Assembly: GCA_027493945.1 (NCBI GenBank) | Contig: JAOSJU010000001.1 | Location: 2,108,001 to 2,172,000, forward strand | Source: Burkholderiaceae bacterium | GTDB lineage: Bacteria > Pseudomonadota > Gammaproteobacteria > Burkholderiales > Burkholderiaceae_E | DNA length: 64,000 bases | Reading direction: 5' to 3' | Shown: positions 18,008 through 29,368 of the stretch, piece after piece | How positions within the stretch are numbered: the first letter of the stretch is position 1 | Layout: each line of letters starts with the position of its first letter | The notes under the pieces: model-generated | The model's database searches: none | What the model saw: only the letters and a program-made list of their open reading frames with translations | What the model was told of the DNA's origin: nothing | Position numbers and translations under genes: made by a program

Positions 18008-19483
18008 TCAGAGTGATGTGCATGCCATGTCGACCAGAGATCGGATCGGAAAAATTAGTCGAGGGCACCCTGACGCAGCAAACGTCGCGGTTGTCTCACC
18101 CCGGATGGGTCTCTGGCAACATCGCCAGAGCAATGGCAACAAGAAGGGCCGCAAAAGCCAGACTCCCGAGTAGCGTAGGGCAGATCTACATTCTTGAAGC
18201 AAATCTGCGAACTTGAGGCCAGTGACTCGACCCACAACCAGAAAATAGACGAGGTAGTAGACAAATTCCGAAGCGGCATATATTTCGACGAGCTGCGCCT
18301 CAGCGAAGTAGGCCGCCATAACCACCGCGCCCACTCGCAATAGAAGGCCGAAGATCTGCAGAAAACATGCCACAACTTGGTGATCGAGAACATGTAAGGC
18401 CATCGAAACGGGAGAGGTCACGAACCGCATGACGAACCAGGGCGTCATATAAGTGACAATTTCCCCCGCTCTTCTCCACTGTTCACCGAAGATCAGCGAA
18501 AAGGCAAACGGAGACACGATTCCGGCGAACAATAGCGGCCCGACACCTGCCTTGAGAAGCCCTCCAATTATTCTTGTAGTGAAATGACCGAGCCTGCCAG
18601 CACGACTCTCCGCAGGAGCCGTCGAAAGATAGACTTGGGATACAGCGCCCCCGATGAGCCCCATAGGGGCGGACATGACACGCGTGGCCAATAGGACCAA
18701 GCCCGCTTCAGGGCCAGCCGCCGCAGCAGCAATGATGATGATCGGAATCTGAGTGCCGCCAGTATCGGCAAATGCTTCCAGCGTTGAATATCTTGGGAAA
18801 CGGTCATACTTCCGCAGCGTCGAGAGCATGCGTCGGAGGCCGATTGTCCGCAACGCTTCCCGATCCCGCCGGATGACGCTTCCTGCCAGACCAGCAATAC
18901 CCGCGCCGCTGCTGACTACTTGGCCCAGCAACAGGCCGAGCGGCCCGGCTGAGGTCAGACCGAACCCTGTCTGCACACAAACCCCGCCAATTGCTTGCGC
19001 AACGCGTGTTCGTGCAATGGCTGGAAACCGCTTCGTTCGCGATGACCAGTATTGAAGAGCTGCATAGGTGCCACTCAGCCAGACCCCAATCGGGAGCAGC
19101 CACAGGTAGGGTCGGAACTCGGGGCGCTGGATGAATTTGACGAGATCCTCCCCGAATGCCACTAGGGCGAAGCCGGTCGACAGCGCCACGAGGGTGGCGC
19201 TTGCAAGGGCCAGTCTCAACAAGCTCGCAGCATCCTCATCGCTCTCGGGGATCGGTATCGCGATCTCGAGCCTCAGGCACGCCAATGCCGCGATGATGCC
19301 GAGTAGGGAACTGTATACAGCGAGAAGACTGAAATCGTCCGGCGTATATAGTCGGGTGATTAGCGGTAGCGCCAACACTGCCAGTGCTTGCGCGACCGTG
19401 GTGCCTCCGACGAGCACGCCGACCCCGCGCACGACCCGGTCACGCATCAGCGCCCCAAGCTTCAGGCGAAGGGCCGCAATCAA
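18008..19483 (-). CDS. wzx: Lipid-linked oligosaccharide flippase, Wzx-like
   Basis: 491 residues with 12 or so hydrophobic helices in the MATE/PST arrangement. It starts [20 protein letters not shown], then GVLVGGTTVAQALAVLALPL. LITRLYTPDDFSLLAVYSSL is the strongly conserved first-loop motif of this family. GGTQIPIIIIAAAAAGPEAG and MGLIGGAVSQVYLSTAPAES are later family signatures. Wzx moves undecaprenyl-linked repeat units across the inner membrane. The start overlaps the aminotransferase stop (ATGA). The last 60 residues are unusually polar and may reflect a C-terminal frameshift. Confidence 0.88.
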   Translation of the reverse strand: MIAALRLKLGALMRDRVVRGVGVLVGGTTVAQALAVLALPLITRLYTPDDFSLLAVYSSLLGIIAALACLRLEIAIPIPESDEDAASLLRLALASATLVALSTGFALVAFGEDLVKFIQRPEFRPYLWLLPIGVWLSGTYAALQYWSSRTKRFPAIARTRVAQAIGGVCVQTGFGLTSAGPLGLLLGQVVSSGAGIAGLAGSVIRRDREALRTIGLRRMLSTLRKYDRFPRYSTLEAFADTGGTQIPIIIIAAAAAGPEAGLVLLATRVMSAPMGLIGGAVSQVYLSTAPAESRAGRLGHFTTRIIGGLLKAGVGPLLFAGIVSPFAFSLIFGEQWRRAGEIVTYMTPWFVMRFVTSPVSMALHVLDHQVVACFLQIFGLLLRVGAVVMAAYFAEAQLVEIYAASEFVYYLVYFLVVGRVTGLKFADLLQECRSALRYSGVWLLRPFLLPLLWRCCQRPIRGETTATFAASGCPRLIFPIRSLVDMACTSL

Positions 19484-20590
19484 CGATCGGCCTTTGATGG
19501 CAGTCGGCCGAGTGAAATCCCTGCAACCGCGGCGACGATTCTCTGCTGATCCGGCTCGGGCAGATACGGATGCATGGGCAGGCTGACTACTTCAACTGCG
19601 GCAGCATCTCCGACAGGAAGCGCCGCCGAAGCATCCGCCACCGCCGGCTGCCGGTTCAGCGGAATCGGATAGTGCACCGCGGTCGGAATGCCGGCAGCCT
19701 TGAGTTTCTCCTGCAGGGCGTCGCGTTCGCCCACCCTGATCGTGTATTGCGCCCAGGCGCTGACATTGTGCGGCGCGACGCAAGGAGTTGTGTCGATGCC
19801 GGTCTCGCCGAAGAGGCGGTCGTAGTTCGCGGCAACCTGCTGACGGCGCTCGATCTCGTCTGGAAGGATCTCGAGCTTTGCCAGCAGTACGGCCGCCTGC
19901 AGCGTGTCGAGCCGACTGTTCACGCCCACCCGAACGTGGTGGTAGCGTCGGTCCTGCCCATGGCGTGCGATCTGGCGGATCGCTCGCGCGAGTTCATCGT
20001 CGTTGGTCAAGATCGCGCCGCCATCGCCGTAGCAGCCCAGCGGCTTGCTCGGAAAGAAACTCGTGCAGGCGATCGTGCTCAGGTTGCACGACTTCCGACC
20101 TTTGTAGGTCGCACCGAAGCTCTGCGCCGCATCCTCGATCACCGGAATGCCATGCCTTTCGGCGATCGCGTTGATCGCGTCGAAATCGGCGCACTGACCG
20201 TACAGCGACACCGGAATGATCGCCTTCGTGCGCGGCGTAATTGCCGCCTCGAGCAGCGACGGGTCCAGGTTGTAGGTGCGCGGGTCGATGTCCACGTACA
20301 CCGGCTTCGCACGAAGTAGAGCCACCGTCTCGGCGGTGGCGATATAGGTGAAGCCGGGCGTGATCACCTCGTCGCCGGGGCCGATGCCGAGCGCCATCTG
20401 CACGATCTGCAATGCGTCGGTTCCGTTGGCGCAGGTGATGCAGTGTCGGGCGCCGGTGTAGTGGGCGAGCCTTTCCTCGAGCTCGGCGACTTCGGGGCCG
20501 AGGATGTATTGGCTGTGCGCCAGCACCCGCTGGATGGCTGCGTCGATCCGGTCCTTGATGCGGGCCTGCTGCGCCTTCAGGTCGCAGAAT

Positions 20591-20598
<8 letters not shown>
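19480..20598 (-). CDS. wbpE: DegT/DnrJ/EryC1/StrS aminotransferase, WbpE/WlbC-like
   Basis: 372 residues from [19 protein letters not shown]. This is a PLP-dependent fold type I sugar aminotransferase. [19 protein letters not shown] binds phosphate, and [16 protein letters not shown] carries the conserved Asp. [18 protein letters not shown] holds the Schiff-base lysine (SKPLG). [18 protein letters not shown] is the family signature. With the adjacent WbpB-like and WbpD-like genes it should convert UDP-3-keto-GlcNAcA to UDP-GlcNAc3NA. The start overlaps the acetyltransferase stop. The wbp/wlb specificity is an inference from the three-gene set. Confidence 0.9.
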
Positions 20599-23007
<2,409 letters not shown>

Positions 23008-23050
23008 CGTAGTCCAGGTCTCTCTTCGTTTCAATCCGATCCGACGAACG

Positions 23051-23395
23051 TCACTCCCCCACCTCCCGCCTCAACTCCTCGATCTCCGCCCTCAACGCCT
23101 CGTACTCGGCCATCTTCCGCTTCAGGAACCGCGCCGTGAGGCTCGTCTTCGCCGCCACGCCCGCCGGCGTGAGCAGGTACGCGTAGGCCAGCTTGTTGCG
23201 GCTGTTCCTGAAGTTCTGCATCTTGATCAGGCCCTTGTCGAGCAGCGCCTTCAGGCAGTAGTTCGCCTTGCCCGGGCTCATGCCCATCGAGTCCGCCAGT
23301 TCGCGCTGGCTGGTGCGCGGGTTGGCTTCGAGCGTGCGCAAGACGTGGAAGAGCGTCTCCTCCTGCGCGGGTTCGGGGGTGGGTCGTTCGTTCAT
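23051..23395 (-). CDS. MarR-family EPS-associated transcriptional regulator
   Basis: 114 residues. A winged helix is formed by [40 protein letters not shown] and [20 protein letters not shown]. It is followed by a C-terminal helix [20 protein letters not shown], probably for dimerisation. The sequence matches the small family of MarR-like regulators that lead EPS clusters in beta- and gammaproteobacteria. It is first in the minus-strand operon, just after a hairpin and an ops-like motif. It probably controls the operon, but the operator is not known. Confidence 0.9.
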   Translation of the reverse strand: MNERPTPEPAQEETLFHVLRTLEANPRTSQRELADSMGMSPGKANYCLKALLDKGLIKMQNFRNSRNKLAYAYLLTPAGVAAKTSLTARFLKRKMAEYEALRAEIEELRREVGE

Positions 23396-23403
23396 CGGGA
23401 ATT

Positions 23404-23432
23404 GCTACCGCAATGCGCGCCTCGTTCGAGGC
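23404..23432 (-). promoter_or_regulatory. Leader hairpin plus ops-like element before the MarR-type regulator
   Basis: On the minus strand the hairpin GCCTCGAACGAGGC (23419-23432) is followed by GCGGTAGC (23404-23411), 9 bases before the regulator ATG. GCGGTAGC equals the core of the enterobacterial ops element that recruits RfaH. A near-identical leader precedes the sugar dehydrogenase at 40530-40558. An RfaH/NusG-type gene lies at 41317. The function is inferred from motif and context. Confidence 0.5.
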
Positions 23433-23469
23433 CGCACGCGGCGGTGGCTTCCGTCCCTGGTTCGTGCGG

Positions 23470-23486
23470 CGAAGCCGGCGGCTTCG
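23470..23486. terminator. GC-rich hairpin after the RfaH remnant
   Basis: CGAAGCC-ggc-GGCTTCG forms a perfect 7-bp stem, 15 bases downstream of the rfaH remnant stop on the minus strand. No T-run follows, so it may be a pause or weak terminator before the EPS leader. Confidence 0.4.
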
Positions 23487-23500
23487 CGCGCTCGGGCGAA

Positions 23501-23614
23501 TCAGGCCGGAAGCGGCTCGGGCTGCTCCCGGCGCACGCTCACGCGCGCGTCGGGGCCGGGTGCCGTGCTTGCGGATCGCGAGCCGACGGATGGACGTTCA
23601 CTCATTGAACTCAT
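23501..23614 (-). pseudogene. Internally deleted RfaH/NusG-like gene (remnant 1)
   Basis: The minus frame from ATG 23614 reads MSSMSERPSV and ends DARVSVRREQPEPLPA*. The tail matches the last residues of the intact antiterminator at 41317 (DTRVSVHPEQLEPLPA*). The start and the roughly 70 bases before it match the intact gene's leader. About 145 codons in the middle are gone while the frame is kept (37 codons). It cannot make an antiterminator. It shows that this place once carried a full copy upstream of the EPS regulator. Confidence 0.8.
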
Positions 23615-23680
23615 GCTAGCAGCATGTGTTCAGGAGGTGAACTGGCGAGGGGTGGAGCGTTGCGGATATGCCGACTGGGT
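23615..23680 (-). promoter_or_regulatory. Conserved leader of RfaH-like genes, copy 1
   Basis: This sequence recurs at 40757-40820 and 41862-41932, each time directly before an RfaH-like start. On the plus strand the shared blocks are ATGCTAGCAG, an inverted repeat of the type GTTCA-n5-TGAAC, and TTGCGGATATGCCGA. It presumably holds the promoter or 5' UTR, since the coding part has been deleted twice while the leader stayed. Confidence 0.6.
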
Positions 23681-23719
23681 GGGGGGCTGGGGGGTGGTTG
23701 GGGGGTGGGTAGCTGGGTG

Positions 23720-24007
23720 GCTGGGTCGCCGGGCCGCTGGGTCGCCGGGCCGCTGGGTCGCCGGGCCGCTGGGTCGCCGGGCCGCTGGGTCGCCGGGCCG
23801 CTGGGTCGCCGGGCCGCTGGGTCGCCGGGCCGCTGGGTCGCCGGGCCGCTGGGTCGCCGGGCCGCTGGGTCGCCGGGCCGCTGGGTCGCCGGGCCGCTGG
23901 GTCGCCGGGCCGCTGGGTCGCCGGGCCGCTGGGTCGCCGGGCCGCTGGGTCGCCGGGCCGCTGGGTCGCCGGGCCGCTGGGTCGCCGGGCCGCTGGGTCG
24001 CCGGGCC
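23720..24007. repeat. Tandem array, 18 x 16 bp
   Basis: The unit GCTGGGTCGCCGGGCC is repeated 18 times with no substitution that I can see. A diverged partial unit follows up to the palindrome at 24032. The unit is not a multiple of three, so all long frames across it (for example 23624-24349) are artefacts. Perfect identity points to recent slippage expansion. Confidence 0.97.
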
Positions 24008-24031
24008 GCTGGGTCGCTGGGGCGCCGGGGC

Positions 24032-24097
24032 GCAACCAAATGTTGCGTTTTCGTGCGTGGAAGGGGCTCTACGAGGGGAAACGCAACATTTTGTTGC
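24032..24097. repeat. 66-bp nested palindrome, copy R2
   Basis: The outer arms GCAACCAAATGTTGCGTTTTC and their complement pair over about 20 bases. The inner hairpin is altered here (GTGGAAGGGGCTCTACGA). The 40 bases after it also match those after copy R3 at 31168-31207, ending GGAGGGTTGC. It lies between the 16-bp array and the IS630 remnant. Confidence 0.92.
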
Positions 24098-24141
24098 GGG
24101 GGTGGTTACCGTGGCCGGTGCGGGCTCATCGGAGGGTTGCA

Positions 24142-24640
24142 GGCCCACGACTACGCGTGCCACGGCACCAAGACGTTGTTCGCGACGCTGGACGTGGCCA
24201 CCGAACGGCACCGCGCTTACACAGTGCAAGCCCCGGCACTGTCATCAGGACTTCCTGACGTTCCTCAGATACATCGAGGCGAACGTGCCCGAGCACCTGG
24301 AAGTACATCTGATCTGCGACAACTACGGAACTCACAAACGCCCGGGTGAAGGCATGGCTGGCACGTCGGCCACGCTTTCATCTGCACTTCACACCGACCT
24401 ACAGTTCGTCGCTGAATCAGGTCGAGCGCTGGTTCGCGCTGATCACGACACAGGCTATACGCCGCGGATCGTTTGACTCGGTGGCCGACCTCAAGCGCAA
24501 GGTTGATCAGTTCGTGCAGCACTACAGGCAGCATCCCAAACCCTTCGTGTGGGCCACTGCCGCTGAATTGATCCTCGCCAAAATCGAGCCGCTATGCGAA
24601 GTTATAAACGGGACGAGACACTCGCTAAGCACTGATCAAC
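24142..24640 (+). pseudogene. IS630-family transposase, C-terminal remnant with frameshifts
   Basis: Pieces in different plus frames assemble into the DDE domain. GTKTLFATLDVAT comes first, then FLTFLRYIEANVPEHLEVHL and ICDNYGTHK (second Asp). They continue WLARRPRFHLHFTPTYSSSL, NQVERWFALITTQAIRRGSF (catalytic Glu) and a C-terminal CEVINGTRH. The N-terminal helix-turn-helix half is absent and at least two frameshifts are present. The 3' end overlaps the last codons of the convergent carbamoyltransferase gene. No inverted ends were found. It is a dead insertion sequence. Confidence 0.85.
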
Positions 24641-26258
24641 ACTTTGACAAGGCGCTCTTGTTGTCACGCAGGTACTTCTGGTACCCCATTGACGACTTCA
24701 GCATGTAGATTCGTCCGCCAACCACAAACCCGTCAAGTTGATGCTGCAACGTGTAAGCAGAAAGATCAGACATCGTGTTGATGAAGCCTTTGCTCTTGAA
24801 ATTCAGAGATGTATTGCACAAGACTCCATAGCCCGTTAGCGCCTTGAACGCAGTCAGCAACTCAAACAACGGACGGTTGGTCAGCGCGGACACCGTTTGA
24901 ATGCGTGCAGTCCGGTTCACATGGGTCACCGCTGCCAGAGCATCTGTGGTGACCCGATAGGTGTAAAGCATGAACGGGCTTGGGAGCCTGCATCCAAACC
25001 ACTTTCCGGCATCCTCCTCCAGGCATACGGGAGCGATCGGACGGAACTGCTCTCGCTGCTTGATGACGTTCAGCCGCTCTCTGGTGCGAACTTTAAAGGG
25101 CGCGGCCAAGATGGAGCGATTGCCAAGAGCGCGTGGTCCGATCTCATACTGGCCGTTCGCCCACCCCAAGATCAAGTCACTGGCCAACATGTCGGCAACG
25201 GTCGCCACGTTCGGCTCCCACTCGTCGAAGTGAGCGGCATCCACGGCATCGGTGGCCGAAAAATGTAGCCCGGAGTAAATATCCCACGCGACTTTGGGAT
25301 GGCCGGTGAAATGGAACTGTGCGTCGATGGCGGTACCAATCGCTGACCCTGAATCGTTGGCGACTGGAGGAACGAACACGTCAGAAAAGAGTCCTGACTC
25401 TCTCCACTTCGTATTCCAGTCGCAATTGAGACCGCATCCCCCTGCTATCAGCAGCGGCATGTGCCGTTCCAAATTCTCCCTAGCGAACCGATGAAAGCGA
25501 TCGAACAGGCGGTCGCTGAAGATGCCTGCGAAGTTTCGGAACTCTGGATCGTCCAGCCCCACGTTGTAGTGCCTCAACTCTTTCAACGCTTCACACTGGC
25601 TGGGCTTAAGATGTTGGCAATCCTGTAGTAAGAAGGAAATGATCCTCTCTTCCTCGTCCGATGGCTGGCTTCTCTTCGAAAACGAAGCGAGCGCCATCAA
25701 TTTTCCAGCATCAGAAAGCCGGGAGAACTCGGCGGTACTTTTGTCGAAAGTCGGATCTGCCAATGCATAGAGCATGGCGTAGCGATGGCCTGGCTCCGGC
25801 ATGACATCGCCGATCTTAGTCACGTTCAGTTCCGAATCGATCTCGTAGAACGCTCCGATGACGCCCTCCCAAAGCAGCGCGTAACAAGGAGTTCCCTTTG
25901 GCAGGTTCGACATCCCGAACGCGCATAGGAGGTGCGAGCGTTCGTGGGACGATGAGAAGAAGTCGACGGTCTTGCCCAACAAGAGCTTCTTGCTGACAAC
26001 TATGTGATCGTTATGGCCGCCACGGTAGTCAGCCACAGCGTGCTGCCCGCGCGGAGAGTCACCGGGCCACCAACCCCCTCTGCACAGGACGTCAGGAACG
26101 GCCTGAAGTTCGGCGAGTGCGTCGAAGGCATCGGGGACAGTTAGCGATGAATGCCGGTACCTCGAACTCTTCTCGGCCTCAATGGAAAACACCAAACGGC
26201 CGTCCTCCACGTACGCAAATGCGCCGTCGTGCCCAGGGTTGTAAGAGAGTATCTTCAT
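24636..26258 (-). CDS. Carbamoyltransferase, NodU/CmcH family
   Basis: 540 residues. The N-terminal Kae1/TsaD-like domain begins MKILSYNPGHDGAFAYVEDG and contains SSSHERSHLLCAFGMSN (metal-binding histidines) and LLIAGGCGLNCDWNTKW. The C-terminal family domain has QYEIGPRALGNRSILAAPFK followed by REQFRPIAPVCLEEDAGKWF. These enzymes move a carbamoyl group from carbamoyl phosphate, through a carbamoyladenylate, onto a sugar or antibiotic hydroxyl. It is the third gene of a coupled set, and its ATG overlaps the upstream stop. It probably O-carbamoylates the polysaccharide. The final residues run into the IS630 remnant, so the natural C-terminus may be altered. Confidence 0.9.
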   Translation of the reverse strand: MKILSYNPGHDGAFAYVEDGRLVFSIEAEKSSRYRHSSLTVPDAFDALAELQAVPDVLCRGGWWPGDSPRGQHAVADYRGGHNDHIVVSKKLLLGKTVDFFSSSHERSHLLCAFGMSNLPKGTPCYALLWEGVIGAFYEIDSELNVTKIGDVMPEPGHRYAMLYALADPTFDKSTAEFSRLSDAGKLMALASFSKRSQPSDEEERIISFLLQDCQHLKPSQCEALKELRHYNVGLDDPEFRNFAGIFSDRLFDRFHRFARENLERHMPLLIAGGCGLNCDWNTKWRESGLFSDVFVPPVANDSGSAIGTAIDAQFHFTGHPKVAWDIYSGLHFSATDAVDAAHFDEWEPNVATVADMLASDLILGWANGQYEIGPRALGNRSILAAPFKVRTRERLNVIKQREQFRPIAPVCLEEDAGKWFGCRLPSPFMLYTYRVTTDALAAVTHVNRTARIQTVSALTNRPLFELLTAFKALTGYGVLCNTSLNFKSKGFINTMSDLSAYTLQHQLDGFVVGGRIYMLKSSMGYQKYLRDNKSALSKC

Positions 26259-28483
26259 GCTGCAACTTCGCTGGTAACTGACCTCTCCGGGGTGGAACGA
26301 ACCCCGCCTTGATGCTCCAGCAACAATGGGCCATGCGCCCTCACGTGAATCGACTGCACATGGGTCGTGGCCGGGAGCCGGCGGGTACTAAGCCGCCCTG
26401 CAAGCTGAGTGGATCGAGAGGGCCAAGTGTTGACATGCAGTTTCATCGGCAAGTGTGGAATCGGGGTTGGATCCCAAAGTACACGCCGATGGACAAGCCG
26501 GTCATCTACCCACCATCGGATCTCGTACGGGGTCCATTCGATGACATATCGATGCATACCCTTCGAAGCGTCGAAACCCAACTCGATATGGCTTGGGGCG
26601 CCTCTGTAGCCGTAGTCGAACTGAGCGCCTTCATTGCCCGGGTTGTAGAAGACATTGACGAGGAGGCGGGTCGGCATGTTGCCGGCAATTTCGATGTCAA
26701 TCTCCTGATGCGGCAAGTTGCGGTGGAGAAAGAACCCAGTGATTACCCCTGGTACGCTAGACGCCTGGAAGGTTGACTCGAACCTTCCGAAAAGATACTG
26801 GGCATGACTGCTTAGGGCGCCTGCGCTGTACTGGCGAACGCCAAGTGCTTCTCTTCGAACATGAAATTTTGCGCCCTCGACACTGTCGAACTCGACGTTC
26901 AGCGGACGGAACAACGCCATATTGCCCGTGAAGGTATCGGTCCTTGCAAACCAGCGCAGTGGGTCGAGGCGCTCCAAGCGATCTTCGAAGTCGACCCACT
27001 GTCCCTCGCTCTCATAGGCCACGGGTACGACGCGAACACCTAACCAGCTGCGGTGATCAGACTCCACGACCCACGGGGACCGATCCCGCTCAGGCGCTGC
27101 GCGCTTGGGAACAAGGTCAGGCTGCAGGTCTCCCTCAAGGGTATGTCGTTGCCCTAAGTCGCTCAACTTTGGGAACGAACATGAAGGTGGCGCACACCTA
27201 AGGTGTTCACAAAGGATCCGCCAAGAATCGACGTTGCTCGAATCCAGGACGACGAAATCCGCGCCCTCTAGGTCGGCTGGAGGGCTCCAGGCGCCTAGGG
27301 TACGGGCATCGCCCGGAGGGGCTGTCACGATGAACTTAGCTCGAGGATAGCTGCGTCGCAGGTCCCCGACCATCGATTCCAGACATCCCACGTTAACGTA
27401 CGCATTGAAGACCCGGTCGACACTTCCCTTGCGGAGCTGCTTCAACTCCAGCGATGGCAGCGTGTTCAGATCGCTGCAGCAGCGGTACCCGAGCATCGAC
27501 AACGCCATTGCGAGGGAAGATTGGCCCGAGTTTTCTGGCCCAAACGCAAAAACAGGTAGCTGAGTCGGACGGATGTTGAACAGTGCAGCGCCCTCGCTGT
27601 TGATCGCGCCAATCGTGGAGAGCGCGGGAAGAATCGAGTACGAGTTTGTAGATGGGGCGTCTCTTCTCTGAAGGACAAGTGGCCGCCTGATTGCTTGCAC
27701 GTTCAGTACGCTGAACTGGTGGTTGATCCAAAGATCAATCGGGCCGCGACAAGGGAGTAAACGAAGAAGTTTTTGTGCGCCTTGTCTGGAGAGTATGTAC
27801 CCGGACAAGTACCACAACCCGCGCACAGGTCGGAACACATGGCGCGACACGAACGTCTTCGGAGCACCATGCGTCGCCTCCATGTACGACACATAAAGGA
27901 CGTCGAAGCTTTCGCAGTCTCCGCTTTCGACCGCAACATCCTTCCGGGCTTGGTCCAGATGACGAGCAAGACTGGGATGAAACCAAACGTCATCCTCGAG
28001 GATGAGCGCATACTCTTGCTCACCCTGAGCAACTCGCCTCCAGACGTCAATATGCGATTTAGCGATTGCCACCTCGGCCCTGCTCATTCGGATCGGTGCA
28101 TCAAGCTCGTACCGCGTCGGAAGTGTCCGCGGTTGAGGTTCCACAAAAAGCTGATCTGCCAGCGTGTAATAAGGGTCAACGTCAGCGTCTTTGGACGGAT
28201 CCTGTGAAAAATCCCTCGCATCCACAGCGGCATGCCGCTCCGTAAGGCTGAGAAGATCGTTGCCAGACCCATCCCGTATACGTCCAAGCTCCTGCCTGAC
28301 GCTGGACCAACGGGCTGGCTCGCGGTCGAGGTTGATTACGTAGATCTTTTCAATCGTCTGGCCGTTCGACGTTCGTTGAGCACCGAATGCTTGCGACGTT
28401 TGCGCCGGAAGCATTTTCCGAAGAGCGTGCACCAGGCGTATCACCAGACGAAGAGCGGCCAGGGGTGGACGTGACAAATTCAC
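26255..28483 (-). CDS. Fused GT25 glycosyltransferase, sulfotransferase-like and GH16 glucanase-like protein
   Basis: 742 residues in one intact frame with a GTG start that overlaps the upstream stop. Residues ~45-290 are a GT25 domain: KIYVINLDREPARWSSV, YALILEDDVWFHPSL (EDD) and GYILSRQGAQKLL. Residues ~300-440 resemble a sulfotransferase P-loop domain: LPVFAFGPENSGQSSLAMAL, then FIVTAPPGDARTL. Residues ~490-720 form a GH16 domain with the catalytic EIDIE near residue 595 in LPHQEIDIEIAG, and a beta-jelly-roll end WWVDDRLVHRRVLW. No signal peptide is seen. The GT25 and GH16 parts are clear; the middle domain is a weaker match. The fusion is unusual. Confidence 0.82.
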   Translation of the reverse strand: MNLSRPPLAALRLVIRLVHALRKMLPAQTSQAFGAQRTSNGQTIEKIYVINLDREPARWSSVRQELGRIRDGSGNDLLSLTERHAAVDARDFSQDPSKDADVDPYYTLADQLFVEPQPRTLPTRYELDAPIRMSRAEVAIAKSHIDVWRRVAQGEQEYALILEDDVWFHPSLARHLDQARKDVAVESGDCESFDVLYVSYMEATHGAPKTFVSRHVFRPVRGLWYLSGYILSRQGAQKLLRLLPCRGPIDLWINHQFSVLNVQAIRRPLVLQRRDAPSTNSYSILPALSTIGAINSEGAALFNIRPTQLPVFAFGPENSGQSSLAMALSMLGYRCCSDLNTLPSLELKQLRKGSVDRVFNAYVNVGCLESMVGDLRRSYPRAKFIVTAPPGDARTLGAWSPPADLEGADFVVLDSSNVDSWRILCEHLRCAPPSCSFPKLSDLGQRHTLEGDLQPDLVPKRAAPERDRSPWVVESDHRSWLGVRVVPVAYESEGQWVDFEDRLERLDPLRWFARTDTFTGNMALFRPLNVEFDSVEGAKFHVRREALGVRQYSAGALSSHAQYLFGRFESTFQASSVPGVITGFFLHRNLPHQEIDIEIAGNMPTRLLVNVFYNPGNEGAQFDYGYRGAPSHIELGFDASKGMHRYVIEWTPYEIRWWVDDRLVHRRVLWDPTPIPHLPMKLHVNTWPSRSTQLAGRLSTRRLPATTHVQSIHVRAHGPLLLEHQGGVRSTPERSVTSEVAA

Positions 28484-29355
28484 TGGGCGCCCAAAAGCGA
28501 AGATGCACGGTACGCCTGCTGATTGGATAGCCTCCAGTTCCTCGAGTCGTTGCGGTAGCTAAGTGACCATTGGCTCGTGGATGTCAGTTCCCAATCGTGC
28601 GCAACCATCATCGCATCGGGCGAGCATCCTTCGTTGAGCACTTCGAACACTGACCGGGTGAGGTTGCCAGGGCCGGTCGTAGCCTGGACTTCGGGCAACC
28701 CTCTCGCTTGCTCCATCTCAAGGGATAAGGTGGCGTTCAACAACGCTCGTTCAACGATAGGATGATGGCGCGACGCGATCAGAGGCGTGGTGTTGAAGTA
28801 GAAGATCCAACCTGGCTGGTTAGCCCCTGGCTCCGTAAAAATCGACGGCGCCACCATTTGAGACGTTGCAACGTCGTAGCAGAATGGCTGCAGCTTCAGC
28901 CGGCCGTCCGCGAACAGTTGGTCAATCGGGGTGCCATGGTAGACATCGTCGGCATCGATGTAAAAGCCCCCTTCCACGAACACGTACGAGTAGCGAAAGT
29001 AGTCCGACATCATTGATGGGTGGTAGCACCTGTCAAAGGCTTTCTCATGGCGATCCCCTAAACGACTTCGGATGAACGCTCTCGCGGAACTCTCATCGAA
29101 CACCTCTAACTCAAACCCGAACCGCTCGAGTCGTTTCCACGAGTCCATGCAGGCTTTGACATCTCCTGGCAAATGCCGAAGATCGTTCCAAAACTGCACG
29201 ATGCGCTTCGGAATCGGACTGGACAACGTCGTCGAGGCAAGCGTCGAGCCGTTACGGCACTGCACTATGTCGCGAATGAAGTTAGAGCGCGCACGTTCGG
29301 CTGGCCCCAGTGGATCGGCTTCGACAGCCTGATTCAGATCTCTTGTTTCGCTCAT
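28480..29355 (-). CDS. DXD-type glycosyltransferase (capsular polysaccharide synthesis family)
   Basis: 291 residues from MSETRDLNQAVEADPLGPAE at 29355. The frame is open upstream but shows no family sequence there. RIVQFWNDLRHLPGDVKACM lies near residue 50. SDYFRYSYVFVEGGFYIDAD then DVYHG lies near 125, the DXD metal and nucleotide-sugar site of Gly_transf_sug (GT32-like) enzymes. FYFNTTPLIASRHHPIVERA and TTGPGNLTRSVFEVL are later signatures. It is the first of three overlapping genes with the fused GT25 protein and the carbamoyltransferase. Acceptor and donor are unknown. Confidence 0.85.
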   Translation of the reverse strand: MSETRDLNQAVEADPLGPAERARSNFIRDIVQCRNGSTLASTTLSSPIPKRIVQFWNDLRHLPGDVKACMDSWKRLERFGFELEVFDESSARAFIRSRLGDRHEKAFDRCYHPSMMSDYFRYSYVFVEGGFYIDADDVYHGTPIDQLFADGRLKLQPFCYDVATSQMVAPSIFTEPGANQPGWIFYFNTTPLIASRHHPIVERALLNATLSLEMEQARGLPEVQATTGPGNLTRSVFEVLNEGCSPDAMMVAHDWELTSTSQWSLSYRNDSRNWRLSNQQAYRASSLLGAQ

Positions 29356-29368
29356 TCTTGAATTTCCC

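Noticed and set aside
23720..24007. CRISPR array
   Set aside because: Units are head-to-tail with no spacers; no cas gene is in the window. The same holds for the 12-, 25- and 26-bp arrays.
23624..24349. Glycine-arginine-rich proteins across the 16-bp array, in both strands
   Set aside because: Products of a tandem repeat whose unit is not a multiple of three; all frames stay open by chance.
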